Shown in pieces: positions 27,601-42,600 of a stretch of 64,000 nucleotides of DNA (positions are counted from its first letter, which is position 1; each line of letters starts with the position of its first letter). Origin of the DNA: Bathymodiolus brooksi (Eukaryota > Mollusca > Bivalvia > Mytilida > Modiolidae); assembly GCA_963680875.1 (NCBI GenBank), contig OY804579.1, forward strand, positions 36,999,804 to 37,063,803, in the 5' to 3' direction. A program made the translations under genes and the position numbers. The notes below the pieces were generated by a model. It was given only the letters and a program-made list of their open reading frames with translations, did not search any database and was not told the DNA's origin.

Positions 27601-30600
27601 TCACACAGTTGTCACACATTTTTAACTGTGGGAAATTTTTTGTAGATCTTGACATGCTGAACATTTTTGCAGTTTAAACTTTCCCTCTATCTCTAATAGT
27701 TTTTGAGATATAAGATGATAGTATTAAAATTGAGAACATTTTGATGAAAAAAGGGCAATAACTCCAAAATGGGTAATGGGATTTACTTCAAAATTGCAGG
27801 GTAGGAAGATCTTGACATGCTGCAAATTTTTGCAACCTAAACTTAACCTTTATCTCTTATAGTTTTTGAAATATAAGACGAAAAGTATTAATTTCTTTTT
27901 TAATTTTATGAAAAAAAGGGCAAGAACTCCAAGATGGGTAATCATATTTACTTCAAAATTGCAGGGTAGGTAGATATCGACATGGTGCACATTTTGGCAA
28001 TTTAAACTTAACATCTATCTCTTATAGTTTTTGAAATATAACACGAAAAGTATTAAAATTAAAAAAAAAAATTGATCAAAGGGCAGAACCGCCGGACACA
28101 TTTTTGGAAGAGAACCATCCAATGACTATTTCATCAAAATTTTGTTCTTATTGAGCAAATGGTTTCAGACAAGAAGATGTTTATGGGAATTTCCCATAGG
28201 GTCCTATGTTAAATTAAATTCGGCTGTGGCGGCCATCTTGGTCAGTGTTCTGAAATGCGGGACACAATTTTGGAAGAGGACCACCCAAGAATCATTTCAG
28301 CAAAGTTTGGTTGAGATTGGCTCAATAGAGGAGAAGAGTTTTTCTTAATTTCATCCCCCCTTTTTTCTAATTTGCATAATCGGTCAAAATAGGCAAAAGT
28401 TCAAAGTTCATAAAAAATCCTGTAATAAATGTTAAAAAGCTCATCATTATGCTTCTACAGTTCAAATTTGGGCACTTTCTGGCTTAAAATAATTTTATAG
28501 AGCCGTTTTGGCCATTTGAAGAAATTTCTATTTTTAGTAATGGTGGCCATCTTGGATACAGGACGACGCTGACGGACACAATTTTGAAAGGGGACCACCC
28601 AAGGATCATTTCAGCAAAGTTTGGTTGAGATTGGCTCAGTAGTTTCAGAGGAGAAGATTTTTTTAAAACTTCATCCCCCCTTTTTTCTAATTTGCATAAT
28701 CGGTCAAAATAGGCAAAAGTTCAAAGTTCATAAAAAATCCCGTAATATATGTTAAAAAGCTCATCATTATGCTTATACAGTTCAAATTTGGGCACTTTCT
28801 GGCTTAAAATAGAGCAGTTTTTGGCCATTTGAATAAATTTCTATTTTTAGTAATGGCGGCCATCTTGGATACAAGACGGTGCTGACGGACACAATTTTGA
28901 AAGGGGACCACCCAAGGATCATTTCAGCAAAGTTTGGTTGAGATTGGCTCAGTAGTTTCAGAGGAGAAGATTTTTTTTAAATTTCATCCCCCCCTTTTTT
29001 CTAATTTGCATAATCGGTCAAAATAGACAAAAGTTCAAAGTTCATAAAAAATCCAGTAATATATGTTAAAAAGCTCATCATTATGCTTATACAGTTCAAA
29101 TTTGGGCATTTTCTGGCTTAAAATAGAGCAGTTTTGGCCATTTGAAGAAATTTCTATTTTTAGTAATGGCGGCCATCTTGGATACAGGACGGCGCTGACG
29201 GACACCATTTTGAAAGGGGACCACCTAAGGATCATTTCAGCAAAGTTTGGTTGAGATTGGCTCAGTAGTTTCAGAGGAGAAGATTTTTTTTAAATTTCAT
29301 CCCCCCTTTTTTCTAATTTGCATAATCGGTCAAAATGGGTAATGGGATTTACTTCAAAATTGCAGGGTAGGTAGATCTTGACATGCTGCACATTTTTGCA
29401 ATTTAAACTTAACATCTATTTCTAAATAGTTTTTGAAATATAAGACGAAAAGTATTAAAATTAAAAAAAAAATGATGAAAAAAGGGCAATAACTCCAAGA
29501 TGGGAAATCAAATTTACTTCAAAATTGCAGGGTATGTAGATCTTGACATGCTGAACATGTTTGCAGTTTCAACTTACCATCTGTCTCTTATAGTTTTTGA
29601 AATAAAGGACGAAAAGTATTAAAATTTTGAAAATTTGATGAAAAAAGGGAAATAACTCCAAAATCGGTAATGGGATTTACTTCAAAATTGCAGGGTGGGT
29701 AGATCATGATATGCCGCACATTTTTGCAATTTAAATTAACCTTTATCTCTTATAGTTTTTGAAATATAAGACGAAAAGTATTAAAATTTTACAAATTTGA
29801 TGTAAAAAGGGCAATAACTCCAAGATGGGCAATCGGATTTACTTCAAAATTGCAAGGTAGGTAGATCTTGATGTGCTGATCATTTTTACCCCATGTCAGA
29901 TTTTTGATATTATTAACGGTTTTTGAGTTATTACCCAAAACCAGCAATTTTACCATATGTTCTATTTTTAGTAACAGTGGCCATGTTGGTTGGTGCACGG
30001 CATCACCGGACACAATTTTGAAACTAGACACCCTAGTGATGATTCAGACCAAGTTTGGTTTCCATTGGTCTTGTACTTTCAGAGGAGAAGATTTTTGAAA
30101 AAGTTTACGACGTACGACGACGACGGACGCCAAGTGATGGCAATAGCTCACATGACCCTTTGGGTCAGGTGAGCTAAAAACATTTTTTATCTTCCAGGTA
30201 ATTAATAAACATTGCCATTTTACATAAAATAAATAACTATTACTTCTTAGTTCTACATGTTGACCATTTATAAAACTATTGAGAGAAATCACATTCTGCA
30301 AAATAGCCCTGGACAAGTGGAAAGTAAGTATGTTATCATAGAACAGATATCTACTGTTTGATATTCTCCCAAAAAATGACTACAGACATACAGATAAGAA
30401 TGTATATGGTGACTTTATTTCTAATTTGTATAAACTTGGGAGACAAGATGAACACAAACTATGGATATTATGAAGCAGCCGGCCGCGATACTGGTATTAC
30501 CAATATTTTACCAGAATCTTCCAGTATCTGCAATACTGGTACAGATACTGGTAAATACTAGTATCCCAGTATCTTCCAGAATTTTCCAGTATCTGCAATA

Positions 30601-33600
30601 CTAGAAGATACTGGTCATTGCCAAAATATGAGTATTGCAGATACTGGAAGATTCTGGGAAATACTGGTTATACCAGTATTGCAGATACTGGAAGATTCTG
30701 GAAAATACTGGTTATACCAGTATTGCAGATACTGGAAGATTCTGGAAAATACTGGTAATACCAGTATTGCAGATACTGGTTATAATACCAGTATTGCAGA
30801 TACTGGAAGATTAGGTACGAAGTTGCGGAATGTACTTGTCTATTGTTTTTTTTTGGTCCTGTCTGTGCATCTGTTATGAGAGGACGGACAGTGTATATGG
30901 AGACTGGGAGAAAGGAGACTAGGGGTGGGAGAAAGGAGAAGAGGGGGGAGGAAGAGGGAAGGGAGAAAGGTGAAGCAAAGAGATATGATATGTCGGTCCA
31001 ACAGGAAGAAGTAAATTAACAATGTATTTTCTAATATAATTTAAATGGCGCATGAGATATCTTTTGTTCATCTTTAATCTGTAATTCATTGAAAATTTGA
31101 AATCAGCTCACTCGAAAGTAACCACACAAAAAAATAACGGTAATGACTGTACTTCATTATAAAAAAGCGTTACACATTAGTTATATATCGCATACAGAAC
31201 TACGTATAACTGCAAATTAAAGAAAACAAGAAACAGACTCATGGGATGCAGTGTAAAAAATAAATGAAGTTGAATTTTTTTTTTATTTACATCTTATATT
31301 TTATTATGAGTATTTTTATCAAAGGGTTTGCTATATATTAACATTGGAAATAAATTTTCAAACAAAATTATTTAAGAAATAGTATTATTTTCAATAAGCC
31401 TAATTGGAATGATTCTAGAAATCAAACGGACTGTATAATATGAAAGTATACATGTACATACCTTTGAAATAGTCATTTTGGTGTCTTTTGACTGTCACTT
31501 TTACTCTCTCATAGTGAATTCAGGATACTAGAGTTTCCAGTATTGTGTGTTTTACAATACTAGTATTACCAGTATTGCTGGATGAAGAATACTGGAGCTT
31601 CCAGTATTGTGTGTTTTACAATACTAGTATTACCAGTATTGCTGGATGAAGAATACTGGAGCTTCCAGTATTGTGTGTTTTACAATACTAGTATTACCAG
31701 TATTGCTGGATGAAGAATACTGGAGCTTCCAGTATTGTGTGTTTTACAATACTAGTATTACCAGTATTGCTGGATGAAGAATACTGGAGCTTCCAGTATT
31801 GTGTGTTTTAAAATACTAGTATTACCAGTATTGCTGGATGAAGAATACTGGAGCTTCCAGTATTGTGTGTTTTACAATACTAATATTACCAGTATTGCTG
31901 GATGAAGAATACTGGAACTTCCAGTATTGTGTGTTTTACAATACTAGTATTACCAGTATTGCTGGATGAAGAATACTGGAGCTTCCAGTATTGTGTGTTT
32001 TACAATACTAGTATCACCAGTATTGCTGGATGAAGAATACTGGAGCTTCTAGTATTGTGTGTTTTACAATACTAGTATTACTAGTATTGCTGGATGAAGA
32101 ATACTGGAGCTTCTAGTATTGTGTGTTTTACAATACTAGTATTACCAGTATTGCTGGATGAAGAATACTGGAACTTCCAGTATTGTGTGTTTTACAATAC
32201 TAGTATTACCAGTATTGCTGGATGAAGAATACTGGAGCTTCCAGTATTGTGTGTTTTACAATACTAGTATTACCAGTATTGCTGGATGAAGAATACTGGA
32301 GCTTCCAGTATTGTGTGTTTTACAATACTAGTATTACCAGTATTGCTGGATGAAGAATACTGGAGCTTCCAGTATTGTGTGTTTTACAATACTAGTATTA
32401 CCAGTATTGCTGGATGAAGAATACTGGAGCTTCCAGTATTGTGTGTTTTACAATACTAGTATTACCAGTATTGCTGGATGAAGAATACTGGAGCTTCCAG
32501 TATCGTGTGTTTTACAATACTAGGATTACCAGTATTGCTGGATGAAGAATACTGGAGCTTCCATTATCGTGTGTTTTACAATACTAGGATTACCAGTATT
32601 GCTGGATGAAGAATACTGAAGCTTCCAGTATTGTGTGTTTTCCAATACTAGTATTACCAGTATTGCTGGATGAAGAATACTGGAGCTTCCAGTATCGTGT
32701 GTTTTACAATACTAGTATTACCAGTATTGCTGGATGAAGAATACTGGAGCTTCCAGTATCGTGTGTTTTACAATACTAGTATTACCAGTATTGCTGGATG
32801 AAGAATACTGGAGTTTCCAGTATCGTGTGTTTTACAATACTAGTATTACCAGTATTGCTGGATGAAGAATACTGGAGCTTCCAGCATCGTGTGTTTTACA
32901 ATACTAGTATTACCAGTATTGCTGGATGAAGAATACTGGAGTTTCCAGTATCGTGTGTTTTACAATACTAGTATTACCAGTATTGCTGGATGAAGAATAC
33001 TGGATCTTCCAGCATCGTGTGTTTTACAATACTAGTATTACCAGTACTGCTGGATGAAGAATACTGGATCTTCCAGTATTGTGTGTTTTACAATACTAGT
33101 ATTACCAGTATTGCTGGATGAAGAATACTGGAGCTTCTAGTATTGTGTGTTTTACAACACTAGTATTACCAGTATTGCTGGATGAAGAATACTGGAGCTT
33201 CCAGTATTGTGTGTTTTACAATACTAGTATTACCAGTATTGCTGGATGAAGAATACTGGAGCTTCTAGTATTGTGTGTTTTACAATACTAGTATTACCAG
33301 TATTGCTGGATGAAGAATACTGGAGCTTCCAGTATTGTGTGTTTCACAATACTAGTATTACCAGTATTGCTGGATGAAGAATACTGGAGCTTCCAGTATT
33401 GTGTGTTTTACAATACTAGTATTACCAGTATTGCTGGATGAAGAATACTAGAATTTCCAGTATTGTGTGTTTTAAAATACTAGTATTACCAGTATTGCTG
33501 GATGAAGAATACAGTATTGTGTGTTTTACAATACTAATATTACCAGTATTGCTGGATGAAGAATACTGGAGCTTCCAGTATCGTGTATTTTACAATACTA

Positions 33601-36600
33601 ATATTACCAGTATTGTTGGATGAAGAATACTGGAGCTTCCGGTATTGTGTATAGATCAACGATTCTGGTATTCCAGTATTGTAAATGCACGATACTGGTA
33701 CATCCAGTATTATATATATATGATACTGGATTTCCGGTATTGTAACATTACAATACTGGTATTTCTAGTATTGTACAGTGTTACAATACTGGTATTACCA
33801 GTATTGTAATATTTACAATACTGGTATTTCCAGTATTGTAAATATTATAATACTGGTAATACCAGTATCGCGGCCGGTTGCTTCATATTATCCCAAACTA
33901 TTATAAATACCTGTCTGGCTTGATACTGCATGGTGACCATTCCTATAAAAATCTGATTACTTTGTACATTACAACACCCCATCACATCATCAATAGACGT
34001 TGTACTGGTCGTGTCAAACAAGGAATCCATGCTGTAGGCTCGACTGTCTTCATATAATGATCTGGAGTCAAAGGTCATGTGAATGTCGGAATCTCTGATG
34101 ATAATAATATATATCTATTATAAATAATATGCAAAATTGGTAAATTATACTGGGATTTTTACTAAAAATAAAGACGTTTATTTCTTCCATAAACTGAGAC
34201 ATAATAATAGTTTTAAATCAGTGTTGTCTCCCTTTGCTTAAGGGTAATTGTGGCCTTTTCAGTCAATACAATTTAATAGCAGTGTAACTACTGATCAAAT
34301 ATGAACATAAACATAAAAGATGTTCTGAATTCTTTATGTTCAGAAGGATCTGCTAACTAGAACTCGAAGTTATCAAATGGAAACCATTGTGTCTAATAAA
34401 TGGACAAAAATGATGATGACGATAAAAATGACAATTCCAACATAATACAACTGCAAAGCTTTTGCCGTATAAAAAATAGAAACTTATATAACTGAACAGA
34501 AACCAAATGCAGTATCTGTGTAGACTGTAGACGAAGAACTGTAAAAATACACTGTACATCAATATTATTTTAAAGGTAAATTTTAAATAAAAAGATACAA
34601 AATATCTAGTTTATTATCAAGATTCAGTAAACCTGATTTTAATGTCATTTCCTTATTAAATAGCCTTCAACCTGCAACAGTAAGATATATAGAATCTAAC
34701 TCCAGGGGGGGGGGGGGGAGAGTACAAGATAGGGAAATCTCCGACACCCGAGAGTAAGATTTCAATCGTTCTCTGACGAGGCTTGCCGAGTTAGAGAACG
34801 CTTGAAATCTTACCCAAGGGTGTCAGAGATTTCCCTATCTTGTACTTTTTCCGGTGTTTGATTTTATTTCTCACTAAACACCTTTGTTTTGTCTACATTC
34901 CATCTAGCGTTTTCCCGCAAAATTGTTTTCCATTTCTGAAGTAACTTGTGAATTTATCAATATACATTCGTGTCTTGGCAGTAATTTAAATGTATTTCAA
35001 AATAAAATACAATGCATTTTATAAATACATTATAAATGCTACTACAACAGCAATAAATATCTGTAAAAATGAATTTGACTTTGGTCAAAGGAAGGTAATT
35101 TCTTTCTTTACGTTAGTTACTAACAAAGGAGAGTACTCTATTATTTACTCAAAGTAAACAAAGGTGCTAGATCGTTAAATCGTTAGCTGGTAGAATAGCA
35201 TACATAGATTAATTTTAAAATACCTATGAAGTAGAATCATGGTTTTATTGATGAGAATAAAGTCTAAACCGTGGTGAAGAGCTATGGATAATTTTGTTCT
35301 GGGAAAATGTGCATGAATTTTTTCTTGTCTTGTATGGAGGGGATACAAGACAAGAATATCTTCAACCCCTAAAAATAGGAGCTGGCTTATCTTTTTAGTG
35401 AGAAACTTTTTTTCCTGCTAAATTACTTAGCAACGTAATGAAAAAAATGCAATAACTCCCTCAATACTGGTCCGATCGATCAAAATGTTGTAACCATATG
35501 AAATTCTCTATATGGTAATAAGCATGCATGTAAAGTTTTAAGAAATTCCTTTTTTAAATGTTGGAGGAGTTGCACGTTCAAATGTTTGTGCCGGATGGAC
35601 GAACAGGACGAAAACAATATGGACCCCCCAGAAGTAGAGAGAAATAAATAATACTTACATCGATGTAGAGATATCCTGATATATAGAAGCCCAGTTTTGT
35701 GGTAGCTTTATAAATGCACCATCCAAAGAATCAGAAATCTGTTGTGTTAGAGGTCTGTAACTGAATGCTGTACAATAAGAGGCCATACTTGTTCTGTGGT
35801 AAAAATCTAAAATCTTTTTTCTACAAATATATCATATAAAATAAATTAATATTTTTGAAAACAATACTGTTTAACTGTTCAAATTGTTTACTATTGTCCC
35901 AAACAGAACATTATTTTGTACAAGGTGATAAGTTTTATTTATACGGAAGGGCTACCATGGTCGTTATTGCATGGTAGTTGGATTTAAAACTACCTGTGCA
36001 ATCAGTGATTATCACCACTAAAGTTGTGAGTTTGAATCCCGCTCATGGTGAGGTGTACTCTATACAACATTATGTGATAAAGTTTGTCAGTAACTTGCGA
36101 CAGGTCGGTGGTTTTCTCCGTGCACTTCGGTTTACATAACCAAAAAAAAAAAGGCTGTTGGCCATGGGTCCTAGAGGCGAACGTTACTTTGTAGGATTAA
36201 ATATTGAAATTATTTTGTAATAACTTCAGTGAGAAGTGTAGAAAAGGCATACCACACATTTGCCTTTTCACTCACAAGTTATCATCTGGAAACCAAAGAA
36301 ATAGCAAATTTGAAGTACAAAAAGGGGCATAACTCTGGTAAAATGGTTGAAAAATTGTCATTATCAAACTTGACCTAGATATTCATAATATACACATATA
36401 TACCACACCTAGCTTCAATCTGACTTTTCTATCACAGGTTATCATCAGGAAACCACAAATTTTGCAAATTCAAAGTACAAAAAAGAGGCATAACTCTGGA
36501 AAGAATTTTCGAAAAATCGTCATTATCAAATTTGACCTAAATACTCCTAAGATACACTTATAACCACACCTAGCTTCAATCTAACTTTTCGTTAACAGGT

Positions 36601-39600
36601 TATCATCCGGAAACCAAAAATTTAGCAAATTCAAAGTACAAAAAGGGGCATAACTCTGGTAAAATTGTCAAAATGTTGTCATTATAAAACTTGACCTAGA
36701 TACTCCTAAGATAAACTTACATATCACACATAGCTTCAATCGGACTTTTTGTTAACAATTTATCATTCGGAAAAAGGGGCATAACTCTGGTAAGAATTGT
36801 CGAAAAATCGTCAATTTCATAGTATCTGACTGTATCTTACCTATCAGTCTCCGTAAAGACACTGACATCTTCCCCATTCCAATAATCACTACAACAGTCC
36901 AGTAATACGTCGGCTGTTCCCTGGGATAGTATCTGACTCATTCCTACAATAAGAAACATAAATGCTATCTTGACATCTCTCAACATTCATTAGGCAATAA
37001 AAACTGTAGCATGATACGAAAATGAATTGAAATTCTTCTGATCAAAGTTTCATAATGATATATAAATCTTCATATGGTAATATGCAAGCATGTAGCTTTG
37101 AGTAGATTTCATTTAAATTTTAAGAGGAGTTCATGCACATTAAATTTTTTAATGAAATATGTCAAGCGAAAAAGGGCAATAATTTCTTCAAAATTAAAAT
37201 GACCGTAATTATGCAATGATATGCTATTCTTCATATGGCAATAAGCAAGCATGCTAAGCTTAGGAGAATTCCCATTTAAAATGTAGATGTTGAACATACA
37301 AACAAACCTTGGACAACACAAGTAAAAAATATTTACCTGGTACATATAACCACTCTGGAATTGTCTAAGCTATTTAACTTTTACCTTAAGAAAAATTGCA
37401 TTTGGAACTTACTTGGTCTAATGATAATAAAATAGTATTATTGAAGGCCTGAAATACATTCCAAAAAGTCCTGCAATGAAAAAGTTTCTGAATGTATCAT
37501 TTCTTAGTACAGACAGATGGGCAGATGTACAGGACAAAAACAATATGTCTCCCCCAGAAGAGGGGAGACATTATTAATCCTGTTAAGAGAAATATTTTGA
37601 AATATGTTATTATTGTATTACCAGAATTTGAATCTTTTAGAACTACTGACACCATGTTTGGCATAGGAATTTTATGTTGTACAAACGACTTGGCTCTGTT
37701 AACTTTCTCTTTGGCAGATTCTTCATCTGACTGAAACAGAAATTTACTACATAAAAGAATGCAATTAAAATACTAAATATACTGTAGAATTAACATTTAT
37801 ATCTAAAAGTTCTATTTTAAAGAATTTAAAGAAAATACTCTTTTTTTCTGGTCAAGTTGTACTATTTTTTGAACTTTCAATCTGAAGAAGAGAATAATTG
37901 TATTTTTGTTTTTAATACCAATCATATTAGCTTGAAATTTTCAGTATTCCTGTCATGTTGAAAAATGTTCCTATGATTTTTCTACAAATGTAACAATTTC
38001 AAAACATCATTAATGTAAGAAATGAATTTCTCTTGGCTCTTCTGTAGATGGACAAGATACTCTAAATATTGTTTTATAGGGCACAGTCAATAGAAAATTA
38101 ATTTTAATGATATTTCTGATTTTTGTAACATACTGTAATTAAAAGGATAATGATTCCACACAGAAGTCTAATAAGAGCTTGCAGTCACTTAATTGTCCAG
38201 TTGAGATCAAAACATTTTGTTTGGACACTTGTATCTATTCCCTTCAGGAAATCCAATTTTCATATATATGTCTTCATATAAATTATCAAATGACTATGAG
38301 TGTTGGTATGTAGTGAATATTTATCTGTATTGTTTTTGAAGAGTTGTCAGTGTCAACTGAAGAGAGGCGTGGCAGAGCCAGTAAATAAAAGAACTCATCA
38401 GGAAAAAAAAATGTATATAACAGAAACATTGTTAGCAGCAAAAATCAACTTAAACATGCCTTTTCTCTTCTGATTTTGAATGAATCGCAAAGACTATCAA
38501 TACTAAAATTACTTTATGATTTTTTTAAAATGGCACATATGGCTTGATGTAAACAAAATTTGATAAAAATTAAAAAAACTTACGACTTGCCTGTACATTC
38601 CAAGAGTTCTGTCAAGTTTAAATAAACCCAAGGCATTAGGGGTAAATCCTATTTGTTTTGCTAACTCACACAGGCATCTAAAATGATAAACTTTTATCTT
38701 AATTTTATAATTAATAAGTACAATGATTTTATTTGGTCAAGTTAAAAACATGAATATGTACAAAACTAAAATCTCCCAGGAGCTTGTAAACACTCATCTG
38801 ATTTAAAATTCTAAGTCTCCTGGGAGCTTGTAATCAATCCTCTGGGTTCAGAAGCTCTCCAAAGAATCTAACAACATGTGTAAAGTTTGGGCTCAATCCT
38901 AAAAGATCTAAGCACAACTTTTAAATGTAGCACCACAATCCCACCCAGAGACATAACTGACAAGTTATTGGTATTTTTATGCAAATACCGGAAAACAGTT
39001 TAGGGTAGTCCATGGCTTTAAATTTGGATATAATTTCCACGTATGTTACATATATCATTTATCATTATGCTACATATATCATTTATCACACTAGCCACAA
39101 TGAAGTTACAGTGAAACATGTCTAAACCAAACCCTGAATAAACCAGAATCCTGTATAAACCTGTCTAAACCAAACCCTGAATAAACCAGAATCTTGTATA
39201 AACATGTCTAAACCAAACCCTTGAATAAAACAGAATCTTGTATAAACCTGTCTAAACCAAACCCTGAATAAACCAGAATCCTGTATAAACATGTCTAAAC
39301 CAAACCCTGAATAAACCGGAATCTTGTATAAACCTGTCTAAACCAAATCCTAAATGAACCCGAATCTTGTATAAACCTGTCTAAACCAAACCCTGAATAA
39401 ACCAGAATCCTGTATAAACATGTCTAAACCAAACCCTGAATAAACCAGATTCTTGTATAAACCTGTCTAAACCAAACCCTGAATAAACCAGAATCCTGTA
39501 TAAACATGTCTAAATCAAACCCTGAATAAACTGGAATCTTGTATAAACCTGTCTAAACCAAACCCTGAATAAACCAGAATCTTGTATAAACCTGTCTAAA

Positions 39601-42600
39601 CCAAATCCTGAATAAACCAGAATCCTGTATAAACCTGTCTAAACCAAACTCTGAATAAACCAGAATCCTGTATAAACATGTCTAAACCAAACTCTGAATA
39701 AACCAGAATCTTGTATAAACCTGTCTAAACCAAACCCTGAATAAACCAGAATCCTGTATAAACATGTCTAAACCAAACCCTGAATAAACCAGAATCCTGT
39801 ATAAACATGTCTAAACCAAACACTGAATAAACCAGAATCTTGCATAAACATGTCTAAACCAAACCCTGAATAAACCAGAATCCTGTATAAACATGTCTAA
39901 ACCAAACCCTGAATAAACCAGAATCCTGTATAAACATGTCTAAATCAAACCCTGAATAAACTGGAATCTTGTATAAACCTGTCTAAACCAAACTCTGAAT
40001 AAACCAGAATCTTGTATAAACCTGTCTAAACCAAACCCTGAATAAACCAGAATCCTGTATAAACATGTCTAAACCAAACCCTGAATAAACCAGAATCTTG
40101 TATAAACCTGTCTAAACCAAATCCTGAATAAACCAGAATCCTGTATAAACCTGTCTAAACCAAACTCTGAATAAACCAGAATCCTGTATAAACATGTCTA
40201 AACCAAACTCTGAATAAACCAGAATCTTGTATAAACCTGTCTAAACCAAACCCTGAATAAACCAGAATCCTGTATAAACATGTCTAAACCAAACCCTGAA
40301 TAAACCAGAATCCTGTATAAACATGTCTAAACCAAACCCTGAATAAACCAGAATCTTGCATAAACATGTCTAAACCAAACCCTGAACTAGAGGCTCAGGT
40401 GAGCCTGTATCGCTCACCTGACATAAATAAGTCCTCTTAAGAATGTCTGCATGCCGAATACATCTAAGTTACTATTCAAATCCCATACTGCCATAGGGTT
40501 CTATGTTAAAACTATGTCTGCTCATGGCAGCCATCTTGGATGGAGGTCGTGGTCACCGGACACAATTTTGAAAGTATACTACCCAAGGACCATCCATGCC
40601 ATGTTTGCTTTAAATTGGCTGACTGGTTTCAGAAGAGAAGACTTTTAAACAATTTTCCCATAGGGTCCTATGTTAAAACTATGTCTGCTGACGGCGGCCA
40701 TTTTGAACCGAGATCGGGATCACTGAACACAATTTTGGAAGTTGACCACCTAAGGACCATCGATGACATGTTTGCTATATTGGCTTACTGGTTTCAGAGG
40801 AGAAGATGTTAAAACATTTTTTCCCATAGGGTCCTATGTTAAAACTACAGTATGTCCGCTGAAGGCGGCCATCTTGGATGGAGGTCAGGGTCACTGGACA
40901 CAATTTTGAAAATTGACCACTTAAGGACCATCCATGCCATGTTTGCTTTAAATTGGCTTACTGGTTTCAGAGAAGAAGATTTTTAAACATATTTCCCATA
41001 GGGTCCTATGTTAATACTATGTCCACTGATGGTGGCCATCTTGGATGGAGTTTTGGGTCACTGGATATAATTTTGAAAGTTGATCATTTAAGGACCATTC
41101 ATGCCATGTTTGCTTTAAATTGGCTTACTGATTTCAGAGGAAAATGTTTTTAAACATTTTTCCTATAGGGTCCTATGTTAAAAATATGTTTGCTGATGGC
41201 GGCCATCTTGGATGGAGGTCGGGGTCACAGGACATAATTTTGAAAGTTGACCACCTAAGGACCATTCATGCCATGTTTGCTTTAAACTGACTTACTGGTT
41301 TCAGAGGAGAAGACTTTTAAACATTTTTTCCATAGGGTCCTATGTTAAAATTAAGTCGAGTCATGGTGGCCATCTTGAATTTCTGATCAGCAAACGATTC
41401 ACAAATTTAGTACAGGACCACCCAATGATCATTCCTGCAAAGCCACAATTCAATTGGCTTAGTGGTTTCTAACAAGAAGATTTTAAAAATTTTGACCAAT
41501 CAGAACACATTATGGGCCCTGGCAGCCATGTTGGATTTCCGATCAGCACCAAAAACACAAATCTTGTATATGACCATCCAATGAACATTTCTGCCAAGTT
41601 TGGTTCAAATCTTTTTGTGGTTTCAGAAAAAAAGATGAAAATGTGAAATTCCCATAGGGTCCTATGTTAAACTAAGTCGAGTCATGGCGGCCATCTTGAA
41701 TTTCCGATTGGCAAACGATTCACAAGTTTAGTACAGGACCACCCAATGATCATTCCTGCAAAGTCACAATTCAATTGGCTTAGTGGTTTCTAACAAGAAG
41801 ATTTTTAAAATTTCGACCAATCAGAACACATTATGGGCCCTGGCAGCCATGTTGGATTTCCGATCAGCGCCAAAAACACAAATCTTGTATATGACCATCC
41901 AATGAATATTTCTGCCAAGTTTGATTCAAATCTGTTATGTGGTTTCAGAAAAAAAGATGAAAATGTGAAATTCCCATAGGGTCCTATGTTAAACTAAGTC
42001 GAGTCATGGCGGCCATCTTGAATTTCCGATCGGCAAACGATTCACAAGTTTAGTACAGGACCACCCAATGATCATTCCTGCAAAGTCACAATTCAATTGG
42101 CTTAGTGGTTTCTAACAAGAAGATTTTTTAAATTTCGACCAATCAGAACACATTATGGGCCCTGGCAGCCATGTTGGATTTCCGATCAGCACCAAAAACA
42201 CAAATCTTGTATATGACCATCCAATGAACATTTCTGCCAAGTTTGGTTCAAATCTGTTTTGTGGTTTCAGAAAAAAAGATGAAAATGTGAAATTCCCATA
42301 GGGTCCAATGTTAAACTAAGTCGAGTCATGGCGGCCATCTTGAATTTCCGATCGGCAAACGATTCACAATTTTAGTACAGGACCACCCAATGATCATTCC
42401 TGCAAAGTCACAATTCAATTGACTTAGTGGTTTCTGACAAGAAGATTTTTAAAATTTCAGCCAATGAAAACACATTATGGACCCTGGCAGCCATGTTGGA
42501 TTTCAAATCAGCACCAAAAACACAAATCTGGTAGAGGACCATCCAGTGAACATTTCTGGCAAGTTTGGCTGAAATCTGTTCAGTGGTTTCAGAGAAGAAG

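Larger units (their letters stand above)
30463..33893. mobile_element. 3.4-kb fold-back element built from CCAGTATT/AATACTGG
   Basis: The ends are inverted: left ggata(tt)atgaagcagccgg then ccgcgatactggtattacc, right the mirror image ending 33893. Nearly everything inside is made of CCAGTATT and its complement: a left block (30487-30815), a spacer, a long 64-bp array (31530-33650) and a right block (33655-33865). It lies in intron 12, 17 bp from the exon's donor. No protein. Confidence 0.75.

Noticed and set aside
30628..30879. Plus-strand frame of repeated '[15 protein letters not shown]' residues
   Set aside because: It is a translation of the AATACTGG fold-back repeats.
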